NCBI RefSeq assembly: GCF_001306145.1
Contig: NZ_LGKO01000006.1
Span: 62,001 to 126,000, forward strand
From: Thermanaerothrix daxensis
GTDB taxonomy: Bacteria > Chloroflexota > Anaerolineae > Anaerolineales > Anaerolineaceae
Direction: 5' to 3'
DNA: 64,000 nucleotides
The notes under the pieces are model-generated. The model worked only from the letters and a program-made list of their open reading frames with translations. It had not been told where the DNA came from and did no database searches. The number at the start of each line of letters is the position of its first letter. The first letter of the stretch is position 1. This document shows, one piece after another, positions 34,512 through 42,806 of this stretch. Position numbers and translations under genes: made by a program.

Positions 34512-34573
34512 TATTTTAACCGCGGACGAGCACGCGGGTCGAAGGCCGTGTGGGCGCCGGCGGCGCGGGTGGA

Positions 34574-34601
34574 TTGACACCCGGCGCAGAATCGGTATAA
34601 T
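34574..34601 (+). promoter_or_regulatory. tRNA-Lys promoter
   Basis: TTGACA (34574-34579), a 16-base spacer, TATAAT (34596-34601); perfect hexamers. The tRNA begins 25 bases after the -10. Confidence 0.88.
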
Positions 34602-34625
34602 TAGGAATGCGAGAAAGCACCACAT

Positions 34626-34698
<73 letters not shown>

Positions 34699-34743
34699 CA
34701 CCCGCGCGCACTCATGGGGGAACGCCGCCCCCGCACTTTCGTG

Positions 34744-34776
34744 CGAGCCTGCCGCTGCTGGCAGGCTCATTTTTTA
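34744..34776 (+). terminator. tRNA-Lys terminator
   Basis: GAGCCTGCC (34745-34753) and GGCAGGCTC (34760-34768) form a 9-bp stem followed by ATTTTTT. Confidence 0.9.
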
Positions 34777-34821
34777 TGCCCGCGTTGGGACCGCCACCCG
34801 CCGCAGGTGGCCCCGGCGCCC

Positions 34822-36726
34822 TCACTCCCCCGTGCAGGTGAGGCGGTACAGGCGCGCCCACGTCCCGGCCCGCACCACCTCGCCACAGCGCGGCAGGAAG
34901 ACCGCCTCCCAAAAGGTCAGCGCGGCCCGATGGCGCCCCGTGGGATCGTGGTAAACGCTGAACAGCGCGCTCTCGCGGTCCAGCAGCACGTGGGTCACCC
35001 CCGCCGCGGCCAATTGCCGGGCCAGGTCCGTCACCTGCCCGGCAGCGGCTTCGGCCAGGCGCACCCCCCGCGTGTGGTCGGCATCCGGCAGGCACACCGG
35101 TGCACAGTAGTACCCCCGCCCCTCCCACAGCAGCAGCACCCGCGCCCCGGCGGGCAGGTTCTGCTGCACGGCAAAATCGGGCCAGGGGCGCACCAGCCAC
35201 GCCTGCACCCGCTCCTGCCCCAGCCAGAGCCGCCAGGGTTGAAGAATTTGCCCAAAGGTGGTCACCTGGATCGCCAGCGTTGCCCCCAGGGTGCCCAGCA
35301 CCAGCCCCTGACGCAACACCCAGCCGGCACGCGCCCCCAGGCGTTCGGCCAGCGCCTCCAACCCCGCCGCCGCCAACGGGCTCAGCCAGAGAAAAGCCGG
35401 GTAAAGGAAGCGCGTTTGCTGCGTGCCCGGCCACCAGGCCAGAGCGCGCACCAGCCCCAACCCCAGCAGCACCGCCGCGCGCTCCCTGCCGCGGCGCCCC
35501 AGCGGCCAGGTCAGCACCAGCGGCAAAAGCAGCGGCGGCACATCTGCCAAGCCCATAAAGGTGGCAAAACGTTCACGGGTCAGGTAAAGCGCCGCCGGCA
35601 GGCGGATCAGATCCACCAGGCGGCGCCCCAGCCCAAAATCGTAAAGGTAAACCGAGAGCAACTCCCAGCGCTCGGGCGGGTATCCGGCCCCGCCCCAGAA
35701 CAACGGATAGACGGGGTTGCCCCCCAGGATGAGGTTCTTCAGGTACCACGGCGCCGCCACGCCCAGCGCGGGCAGGGCAAAGCGCAGGCCTGCTTCCACC
35801 GCCCGGCGCAAACCCACCCGGCGCGCCAGAAAGAGGAACAGCGCCCCTGCCGCCGGCAGTGCCGCCAGCGCCTGGTACTTACTCCCCAGCGCCAGGCCCA
35901 TCAGCAGGCCGCTCAGGGTGGGCCAGGTGGTTGGCGGCCGCTCGGCCAGCCCCCAGCGCAAGAGCAGGTACAGCGCCAGCCCCTCCCAGGTGAACCAGAT
36001 CAAATCAATGTAGGCCCAGCCCGCCAGCAACGGCAGGTACGGCATACTGCACAGCACCACCGCCGTCAGCACGCCCAGCCCCGGCCCGCCCAACCACCGC
36101 CCCAGGCACAGCCCCAGCCCCACCCACAGCACCCCGAACAGCCCGTGCAGCAGTTTGGGAAAGACATCACTGCCCAGGCTCAGCCCAAAGAGAAAGAGCA
36201 TCTCGCCATTCGCAGGGCCATTGGCCTGCCAGAGTTCCGGCAGCAACACCAGCCGCCCCGCCGCCAGAAACTCCCGCGGCCCCTCCAGGTGGTACATCAG
36301 CCCGTCGTAATCCCAGGGCGGGGTCAGCGCGTTTAAAAAAGCCACCAGCCCGATCAGCCCCAGCAGGATCAGCCCACCGCGCAGGTGGCGCAGTTCGGGC
36401 AGTGCCCATTCCGCGCGCAGTGCCGCCACCGCACACCGGGTAAAGCGCACCCCCTCCGGCGCTCCCAGCAGGGCCAGCACCCCCAGCCAGGCCAGCAGGG
36501 CCGGGCGGTGCAGCCCACCCACCCCTCCCAGGACCAGCCCACCGCAGGCCGCCACCCCCAGCCCCAGCCCCAGCCCCATCAGACCCTGCTCCGCCAGCGT
36601 GAGGCTCGCCCCCTCAAAAAAGCGGCGCAGCAGGCGTAGCCCCAGCCCCAGGCCGCTCACTCCCAGGAGGAGGACCAGCCCCACCCCCAACCCGGCATTG
36701 AGCCCAAACGGCAGCATCCCGTTCAT
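34822..36726 (-). CDS. Polytopic glycosyltransferase-like membrane protein (GT39/ArnT-like)
   Basis: About 634 residues from ATG 36726, which overlaps the stop of the upstream gene (ATGA); longer in-frame starts would lie inside that gene. At least ten membrane segments. The first large loop has LTPPWDYDGLMYHLEGPREFL (about 135-155): acidic residues at the start of the loop are the polyprenol-phosphate-sugar GT-C signature. Later WYLKNLILGGNPVYP also recurs in this family. The last 130 residues form a soluble domain. It probably transfers a lipid-linked sugar to a lipid or protein outside the membrane. The acceptor is unknown. Confidence 0.75.
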   Translation of the reverse strand: MNGMLPFGLNAGLGVGLVLLLGVSGLGLGLRLLRRFFEGASLTLAEQGLMGLGLGLGVAACGGLVLGGVGGLHRPALLAWLGVLALLGAPEGVRFTRCAVAALRAEWALPELRHLRGGLILLGLIGLVAFLNALTPPWDYDGLMYHLEGPREFLAAGRLVLLPELWQANGPANGEMLFLFGLSLGSDVFPKLLHGLFGVLWVGLGLCLGRWLGGPGLGVLTAVVLCSMPYLPLLAGWAYIDLIWFTWEGLALYLLLRWGLAERPPTTWPTLSGLLMGLALGSKYQALAALPAAGALFLFLARRVGLRRAVEAGLRFALPALGVAAPWYLKNLILGGNPVYPLFWGGAGYPPERWELLSVYLYDFGLGRRLVDLIRLPAALYLTRERFATFMGLADVPPLLLPLVLTWPLGRRGRERAAVLLGLGLVRALAWWPGTQQTRFLYPAFLWLSPLAAAGLEALAERLGARAGWVLRQGLVLGTLGATLAIQVTTFGQILQPWRLWLGQERVQAWLVRPWPDFAVQQNLPAGARVLLLWEGRGYYCAPVCLPDADHTRGVRLAEAAAGQVTDLARQLAAAGVTHVLLDRESALFSVYHDPTGRHRAALTFWEAVFLPRCGEVVRAGTWARLYRLTCTGE

Positions 36727-38030
36727 CACTTCGCCAATGAAGGCATCTCCCCCTCGCCCCGGGTGTAGTACAGCCGCACCAGAATGAGAATATGGGTGCA
36801 CAGCACGAGCATTCCCAGCAGATTGTGGGCATGCCCCACCGCGCGCTGTGCATCCGCCACGAACACCAGCCCCGTCAGCAGGGTCCAGGCGAGAAAAAGC
36901 CAGCGCGTCCAGCCATCCCGGGCGCGGACCAACACGACCAGCCAGGGCACCCCCAGCGCCAGCGCCATGTACACATTACCGTGGAGCATCACTACCGTCT
37001 CAACAGCAAGCGTCGCCAGAAAGAGCACCGGCCAGCGGGCCGGCTCCCGGCGGCCGAGCCACACGCGCAAGATGGCCGCCCACACCACCAGCGCGCCCAG
37101 CGCAATCAGTCCACCCACCCCCAGCGCCAGCGGCGCGGGCACTCCCCAGAGGCTCAGGTGATCCGCCGCGCTGAGCCAGGTGATCCCGCTGGATCTAAGC
37201 GCCGTGGGCCAGTTTTGCAGGGTCTCAAACACCCCCCGCAGGCCCTCCATTCCCCCCAGCACCGCAGATGCCCCCACCACCAGCAAGGAGCCCACCCCAA
37301 AGCCGCGCCCAAAGCGCCACTCGCGGGCCACCAGCGCCACCGCCGCCAGGAGCAAGATCATCTGAGGCTTGATCCACCCCAGTGCCAGCCACAGTCCGGC
37401 CCGCCCGGGCCGGCCCTGCTGAAGGTTGCACAGGGCTTCCCCGACGGCAATGAGCAACAGCACGTTGACCTGCCCGAAAAACAGGTTGAGAAACCCCGCA
37501 CTGCTCAAAAAGAGGGCGGCCACCGGCCAGCCCCCCGCCCACCCCAGCCCGAGGCGCCGCTTCCACAGGAGCAAATACCCCAGCGTCACCCCACCGTTGA
37601 GGGCCACCCAGACCCCAAAAGCCGTCAGCGGGGGCAACCGCGAGAGCAGGGCAAAGGGAGCCGCAAAGAGGGGCAAATACGGGATAGCGAGTGGCCAGAA
37701 AGGCATGGAGAGGCCCTCCGCCGGGCGCGCAAAGCCCTCGTACAGCGGCGCCTGGTAGCGCGCCTGCAGGGCCGGGTCGTAAATGCCGCCGGGGCCGTGG
37801 ATGCGACAGATCTGCCCGCTGGCGTAGAACAGCCGAAAATCAATCCCCACGTACTCAAAGAACCCCCGTTTTTGGATCTGCTGAAGAGTGAAGAACGCGT
37901 AGCCCAGCAGGGCCAGCAGGCATAGCCCGGCCAGCAGGCGCAGGAAACGGCGCTCCTGCCAGGGCAGGGGGGCGGTCGGCGGGGGAAGGTCAGGGGCGCA
38001 CACGGCATCCTCGACGGGCAGCAGCCACAC
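36726..38030 (-). CDS. GT87-like (DUF2029) mannosyltransferase-type membrane protein
   Basis: 434 residues with about ten hydrophobic segments. The N-terminal loop has YVGIDFRLFYASGQI (about 60-74), the acidic DF motif of DUF2029/GT-C proteins, and FFGQVNVLLLIAVGEAL with WLALGWIKPQMILLLAA, the G-Q-x-N and K-P motifs typical of this group. These use polyprenyl-phosphate mannose to extend glycolipids. It is coupled (ATGA) with the next membrane protein, so they likely act on one glycoconjugate. Start ATG 38030 has no strong ribosome site; a TATAAT-like element lies about 40 bases upstream. Confidence 0.78.
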   Translation of the reverse strand: MWLLPVEDAVCAPDLPPPTAPLPWQERRFLRLLAGLCLLALLGYAFFTLQQIQKRGFFEYVGIDFRLFYASGQICRIHGPGGIYDPALQARYQAPLYEGFARPAEGLSMPFWPLAIPYLPLFAAPFALLSRLPPLTAFGVWVALNGGVTLGYLLLWKRRLGLGWAGGWPVAALFLSSAGFLNLFFGQVNVLLLIAVGEALCNLQQGRPGRAGLWLALGWIKPQMILLLAAVALVAREWRFGRGFGVGSLLVVGASAVLGGMEGLRGVFETLQNWPTALRSSGITWLSAADHLSLWGVPAPLALGVGGLIALGALVVWAAILRVWLGRREPARWPVLFLATLAVETVVMLHGNVYMALALGVPWLVVLVRARDGWTRWLFLAWTLLTGLVFVADAQRAVGHAHNLLGMLVLCTHILILVRLYYTRGEGEMPSLAK

Positions 38031-38232
38031 GGCAGGGGGCTGGGTGATAAGGAATCTGCCCCTATTATAGAGGCAATGGGGCGGTGACGCCTTTGCAAAT
38101 GGTTTTCAAATTTCCCCGCCTCACACCCGCACCACCCATCCCCGCCGCGGCCAGCCGCCGGGCGGCCAAGTTATGGTATATTAATCCCATCACGCTGACA
38201 TCACCGTCATCTCTTCACGGATCGAGGAGCCC

Positions 38233-38892
38233 ATGTTCATCGCCATTGAAGGAGTCATCGGCGTCGGCAAAACCACCCTGGCGCGCCTGCTTCAGCCGCG
38301 CTTCAACGCCAATCTGCTGCTGGAGGCCTTCGAGGAAAACCCCTTCCTGGCGCGCTTCTACGCCGACCGCGCCCGCTACGCCTTCCAGACCCAGGTGTTC
38401 TTCCTGCTCAGCCGCTACCACCAGTTCCGCCAGGCCGCCGAGTGGCTGAGCACCGGCCTGCCCCTGATCAGCGACTACACCTTCGAGAAGGATAAACTGT
38501 TCGCCCGCCTCAACCTGAGCGGCGATGAGTGGGAGGTGTACCTGCGCCTGCACGAGGCCCTGGCCGAGAAGATGCTCCCCCCCGATCTCATCGTTTACCT
38601 GCGCGCCGACACCGAAACCCTGATGCGGCGCATTGCCCTGCGCGATCGCCCCTACGAGCGCAACATGGACCGCGATTACATCGAGGCGCTCAACCGCGCT
38701 TACGACGCCCAGTTCCTGCCCCCGCGCCAGGGGCCGCCCGTGCTGGTGATTGACAGCGCCGACCTGGATTTTGTGCAGTACGAGGCCGATCTCGATACCA
38801 TCGAAGCCGCCATCCGCCGCGCCCTGCGCCTGCCGCCCTATCAGCCCGAACTGCCCCTGGAATCCCCCCTTTCCCACCCTGCTTCTGACTGA
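38233..38892 (+). CDS. Deoxynucleoside kinase (dGK/dAK-like)
   Basis: 219 residues. P-loop IAIEGVIGVGKTTLAR (about 3-18), LLLEAFEENPFLARFYAD (about 28-45, acidic substrate contacts), YTFEKDKLFA (D/ERS-region equivalent, about 82-91) and the lid RIALRDRPYERNMD (about 133-146) are characteristic of salvage kinases that phosphorylate purine or pyrimidine deoxynucleosides. Strong GAGGAG precedes the ATG, and TGGTATATT (extended -10) lies about 58 bases upstream. Followed after 11 bases by a nucleotidyltransferase gene. Confidence 0.92.
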   Translation: MFIAIEGVIGVGKTTLARLLQPRFNANLLLEAFEENPFLARFYADRARYAFQTQVFFLLSRYHQFRQAAEWLSTGLPLISDYTFEKDKLFARLNLSGDEWEVYLRLHEALAEKMLPPDLIVYLRADTETLMRRIALRDRPYERNMDRDYIEALNRAYDAQFLPPRQGPPVLVIDSADLDFVQYEADLDTIEAAIRRALRLPPYQPELPLESPLSHPASD

Positions 38893-38903
38893 CGGAATGA
38901 CCT

Positions 38904-39911
38904 ATGCGCATTACCCGCGAGATGTTGCTCAACCTGGCCCGTGAGACGGCCGAACGGACCGCCCGCCGGCAGCGCGATGTGGTCTGCATCTTCCTCATCG
39001 GCTCCCTGCTGGATGAAGAGCCCCTGCTGGGCGGCAGCGGCGATATTGACCTGGTCGTCGTTCACGATGTCGAGCCGCCGGCCCCGCGTGAGGTCCAGCG
39101 CCTGAGCGATGAGATCACCCTGGATGTGGCCCACCTGGGCGTTGCGGCGTTTCAGCCGGCACGCCGCCTGCGCCACGACCCCTGGCTGGGCGCGGCCCTG
39201 TGGGGCAACCCGCTGGTGCTGTACGACCGCCAGCACTGGTTCGAATTCACCCAGGCCAGCGGCACCGCCCAGTTTAACCTGGCCGAGAACGTCTACGCCC
39301 GCGCTCAGAGCCTGGCCCAGGCCGCCCGCGCGAAGTGGCGCGATCTGAGCGAGAGCGCCCCCGCGCCGCTGGCCGCCGCCTGGGGCCTGCTGGATGCCCT
39401 GACCCAGGCGGCCAATGCCATCGCCTGCCTCAGCGGCGCCCCCCTGACCGAACGGCGCTTTGTGCTGAACTTCCCCGCCCGCGCGCAGGCCGTGGCCCGT
39501 CCTGGCCTGGCCGCCGGCCTGACCGACCTCATCGGCGGGGAGAGCGCCGCGCGCGAGGGCCTGCACACCTGGAAAACGGCCTGGCTGGAGGCGCTGGAGG
39601 CCGTAGCCCGGCACCCGGATGCCCCGCCGCGCCTGAGCGCCGCCCGCCGCGCCTACTACCAGCGCCCGGTTGAGGCCCTGGCCGCAGACCAGCCCCTGGC
39701 CGCCTGGTGGCTCCAGTGGCGCACCTGGACGCGCGCGCTGGTGCACCTGGGGCAGGATTCGCCCCTCTTTGCCCCATGGCAGGAAGCCGGCGAGGCGCTC
39801 GGCCTGGGCATGAGCCACCTGCCGCGGCAACTGGCCGCGCTGGATGCCTACCTGGATACGGTCGAAGAAACGCTGGATCAGTGGGCCAGCGACCACGGCG
39901 CCCGCATCTGA
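38904..39911 (+). CDS. Pol-beta-superfamily nucleotidyltransferase domain protein
   Basis: 335 residues. The N-terminal domain has IFLIGSLLDEEPLLGGSGDIDLVVVHD (about 29-55): the G-S and later D-x-D metal site of the nucleotidyltransferase fold, with an acidic insertion between. A third Asp may be in EITLDVAHL (about 71). The remaining 230 residues are alpha-helical and unassigned. Possible roles are nucleotidylation of a protein, RNA or antibiotic; no partner HEPN antitoxin-like gene is adjacent. It is probably co-transcribed with the kinase. Confidence 0.72.
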   Translation: MRITREMLLNLARETAERTARRQRDVVCIFLIGSLLDEEPLLGGSGDIDLVVVHDVEPPAPREVQRLSDEITLDVAHLGVAAFQPARRLRHDPWLGAALWGNPLVLYDRQHWFEFTQASGTAQFNLAENVYARAQSLAQAARAKWRDLSESAPAPLAAAWGLLDALTQAANAIACLSGAPLTERRFVLNFPARAQAVARPGLAAGLTDLIGGESAAREGLHTWKTAWLEALEAVARHPDAPPRLSAARRAYYQRPVEALAADQPLAAWWLQWRTWTRALVHLGQDSPLFAPWQEAGEALGLGMSHLPRQLAALDAYLDTVEETLDQWASDHGARI

Positions 39912-39941
39912 TTCCTCCTCTCCCCCCTGACACGCAGAGAT

Positions 39942-39966
39942 GGCCACCCACGCCGGGTGGCCTTTG
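39942..39966 (+). terminator. Terminator after the nucleotidyltransferase gene
   Basis: GGCCACCC (39942-39949)/GGGTGGCC (39955-39962) with a 5-base loop and TTT. An outer CACGCA/TGCGTG pair extends the stem. Confidence 0.65.
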
Positions 39967-40040
39967 CGTGCCCGCAGCACCGGCACACCGGGCCACGCCA
40001 CCCCTGGGGGGCGCCCGGCAGGCCCATTTTCCCCATCTGC

Positions 40041-40645
40041 TGTGGATAACCGGGTTAAAACTGTGGATAAGCGGGGATACCTGTGGAAAACCGGCCGATT
40101 TTGGGGAAAATCCCCGCCCCGGCCAAATGCCCCTTACCCCCCATATGTGGGGGGCGGTCGGCGCTCCGCACCACATCCCCGCGTTAATGACTCTACGCAA
40201 TTCCACCGCCTGCGGAGAGGGCAAAACGGAGGCCGGTTTATCCGTTTTTCATCCACAGTCGGCTGGGGATAAACAATGCCCCTTTGACCGCACGGGTGGA
40301 GCCCCTTGCACTGCACCACGCCAGGGATGGGGACAGGGGCACACTTATCCACATATCCCCAGGCCCTACGACGGCTACGAAATTATTAACTCACTTATGA
40401 ACATGAATAAAGAATGGGGAGAAACAAACGCAGGGTGTGGTGGATAACACGCCCCGGGGCCCAAAAACGCCGATCCGGCCGTTGGAAGCGGGAGATGTAT
40501 GGGGGAAGAGGGGAGGCAGGGAAACGGTGCATTAAAGCGCCACAGGCCGGGGTGAGGGGGGCACCTCGGCCTGTGGCAACTCTTATTATACATAAAAAAA
40601 TTTAAACTTGCATTAAAAATAAAAGCAGAAAAATTTCAATTTTGT
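40041..40645. other. Candidate chromosomal replication origin (oriC)
   Basis: An 860-base intergenic region holds a cluster of DnaA boxes. Perfect TTATCCACA or complement: 40041-40049, 40062-40070, 40345-40353. One mismatch: 40082-40090 (TGTGGAAAA), 40249-40257 (TCATCCACA), 40264-40272 (TGGGGATAA), 40439-40447 (GGTGGATAA). An 11-bp hairpin GCCACAGGCCG/CGGCCTGTGGC (40539-40549 and 40567-40577) separates the boxes from an almost pure A/T stretch at 40580-40645, a good unwinding element in this GC-rich genome. Genes to the left are mainly minus and immediately to the right plus, as expected for bidirectional forks. parS sites and dnaN lie 10-14 kb away. No dnaA gene is in the window. Confidence 0.78.
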
Positions 40646-40707
40646 CTGACAAGTATGTGGCTATGGAGTATAAAGTCAAAAATGCATTACTGTCTCAATT
40701 TGTCATA

Positions 40708-40778
40708 TTTCATTATGATCCAAATGGGTTTGAACCTTATTGCAATTCATTTCTGATAATGTCATAATGAAATTATCA
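40708..40778 (+). promoter_or_regulatory. Promoter and operator-like repeats of the PTS operon
   Basis: TTGCAA (40740-40745), a 17-base spacer, CATAAT (40763-40768) places the start about 3 bases before the ATG at 40778, with no Shine-Dalgarno. Two overlapping inverted repeats surround it: TTTCATTATGA (40708-40718)/TCATAATGAAA (40762-40772), and TGATAAT (40754-40760)/ATTATCA (40772-40778). They are candidate sites for the PRD regulator or a host factor. Confidence 0.55.
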
Positions 40779-42352
40779 TGACCCGGCTAGATGCTCTACA
40801 GGTCTCGACCTTACTCGCCTTGCTGGATGCCGAACACCCTCTTTCGGCGCAGCGCCTAGGGGAGCGTTTGGGCATTTCAGCCCGCACCTTGCGCTATCGG
40901 TTGCCGCTGTTGCAAACCTGGCTATCCCGATATGGGGTTGAATTGGTAGCAAAGCCCCGCCAGGGATTGCAACTGAATGCACCGGTCGAAATTCGACAGC
41001 GCCTGCGGGTTGAGTTGCAACAAGGGGACTGCCTGCCTGTACTGCGCGGCAACGAACGTGCCACTTATATTCTGTTCCTGGTCTTAGTGGCACGGGAAAA
41101 ACTCACGCTTGAAATAGTACGTCAGCGATTAGGCGTCTCACGGGCCACGTTATTGCGCGATTTGCGAGCCATGGAATCGCGCTTGAATGAGAAAGGTTTG
41201 CTTCTCAGGCGTTCACGTCGGCAAGGGTTGCAAATTTTCGGCCCAGAAGCAGTCCAGCGGCATCTGATAATCGAGATGTTGCTGCATGCCGGTTTGGATG
41301 AGGCCCTAACTGAACTCAGCCTGCGCGGCAAGGTTGACCTGACCACATACGCCGCGTTTCAACGGCTCCTGCTGGCAGAGGTGAAAGAATGGAATCTATC
41401 CGTAGCGCGCCGTTTCGTGGCTCGGTTAGAGCGCGAAATGGAGCTGACGCTAATGGATGATGATTTACTGTTCCTGACGCTGTATTGGGCGCTGGCGCTT
41501 CAACGAATTCAGCGTCAGCGGCTGGTCTCCCCTTTGGAGCGAACGGCAGAAGTCATCCTCTCGGCGCAAGAGGTGGCCCGAGTTGAAGCGTTGGTGAAAA
41601 CTTTCTCGGCTGCCCATGGTACGCCAATTCCTCGTGACGAAGTGATTCAGCTGGTGGTGGAAATAAAAGCCTGTCAGGGGCAATTGACCCTGGCAACATC
41701 AACAAAAGTCGCTTCCGAGACCGATCTCAGTCGGTTGGTGGCTGAGCAGATGCTAAAAAGGGTGGGAGAACGACTGGGATACAACTTGTGCCAACCAGAT
41801 ATTCTCAATCAGATGGCCATGCACCTTGCACGAACCCTTACTCGCCTGCAGGCAGGACTACCCCTGTACAATCCACTCACTCAGGAAGTGCAACAAGCCT
41901 ACGCGCATCTCTGGCAACCTTCCATGGAGGTCGTTCAGCAATTCAAGATGCAATTTGATTTGACCATTCCCGCCGAGGAGGTGGCTTACTTGGTCATGTA
42001 CTTGGCGTTAGCGGTGCAACTGGCGGAGCAGAGTCAGAAGCCACGCTTTCGCGTTTTAGTGGCCTGCCCAACCGGGGGCGTCATGGCGCGGTTATTGGTG
42101 TATCGTTTGCAAAATGCATTCCCGGAAATTGAAATAGTAGATACCCTATCTCTGCGCCAGTTATCCCGCCTGGATGGACTGGCAGTAGATCTGGTCATCT
42201 CAACGGTGAAGATACCGGCAGGGCGGTGGCCGGTGCTCACGGTAAATCCTTTGCTGGGAGAGGAGGATATTCAACGCATCAAAGCGCAACTTAATGTCAT
42301 TCACTCTCGACGTATATTAACCGCACAAAAGGAGCATGAGGTATGCCGGTGA
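40778..42352 (+). CDS. PRD-containing PTS operon regulator (BglG/MtlR-type)
   Basis: 524 residues. Two N-terminal winged-helix units (about 5-60, LSAQRLGERLGISARTLRYRL; about 95-145, LTLEIVRQRLGVSRATLLRDL) bind DNA. Two PRDs follow (about 180-285 and 305-400), though the usual phospho-His positions are not all obvious. An EIIB(Gat)-like domain (about 422-500, RFRVLVACPTGGVMARLL; Cys in ACPTGG) ends the protein; no EIIA domain is present, unlike long MtlR proteins. It should activate the downstream galactitol-type PTS genes according to phosphorylation state. The stop overlaps the IIB gene by 10 bases. Confidence 0.87.
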   Translation: MTRLDALQVSTLLALLDAEHPLSAQRLGERLGISARTLRYRLPLLQTWLSRYGVELVAKPRQGLQLNAPVEIRQRLRVELQQGDCLPVLRGNERATYILFLVLVAREKLTLEIVRQRLGVSRATLLRDLRAMESRLNEKGLLLRRSRRQGLQIFGPEAVQRHLIIEMLLHAGLDEALTELSLRGKVDLTTYAAFQRLLLAEVKEWNLSVARRFVARLEREMELTLMDDDLLFLTLYWALALQRIQRQRLVSPLERTAEVILSAQEVARVEALVKTFSAAHGTPIPRDEVIQLVVEIKACQGQLTLATSTKVASETDLSRLVAEQMLKRVGERLGYNLCQPDILNQMAMHLARTLTRLQAGLPLYNPLTQEVQQAYAHLWQPSMEVVQQFKMQFDLTIPAEEVAYLVMYLALAVQLAEQSQKPRFRVLVACPTGGVMARLLVYRLQNAFPEIEIVDTLSLRQLSRLDGLAVDLVISTVKIPAGRWPVLTVNPLLGEEDIQRIKAQLNVIHSRRILTAQKEHEVCR

Positions 42353-42639
42353 AGCGTATTATCGTAGCGTGTGGTTCTGGGGTGGCCACATCGAATGTGG
42401 CGGCAGAAAAACTGCGCAACCTGCTCCGCGAACAAGGCTATCACAACGTGGATGTGCGAGCGGTGGATATCAAAAGCCTGGAGGCGGAGGCCAAAGTCGC
42501 CGATTTGCTTGTTTCCATCACCCCTTATGCCATCCGGGATAAGGAGTTGCCTATTCCTTCTATCAACGGCATTCCTTTGCTCACCGGAGTTGGTACGGCA
42601 GATGTGATCCAACAAATCAAACAGATTCTCAAACTGTAA
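42343..42639 (+). CDS. gatB: PTS galactitol-type IIB component
   Basis: 98 residues. The active Cys lies in KRIIVACGSGVATSNVAAEKL (Cys10 in the P-loop-like C-x-x-G-x-x-T/S motif), and the rest (VDIKSLEAEAKVADLLVSITPYAI) is the GatB/SgaB fold. It takes phosphate from EIIA and passes it to the sugar bound by IIC. GGAG lies upstream within the end of the regulator gene. The exact sugar is uncertain: galactitol, arabitol or a related polyol. Confidence 0.9.
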   Translation: MPVKRIIVACGSGVATSNVAAEKLRNLLREQGYHNVDVRAVDIKSLEAEAKVADLLVSITPYAIRDKELPIPSINGIPLLTGVGTADVIQQIKQILKL

Positions 42640-42806
42640 TTTCATCTCTGCCCATCTGAGATCTCAACCAAAGTCCGGATTCGACACCCCTGGAGAGAGG
42701 AGGTGAGGTAGTTTTTTGCCTGTAGCAGCCCTGAATCATCCCCCTTCCATCGGTAAACCTGTAACCAAACCGTTTTAGTTCCCCCCAAGGAAAGGAGTTA
42801 GGAAAA

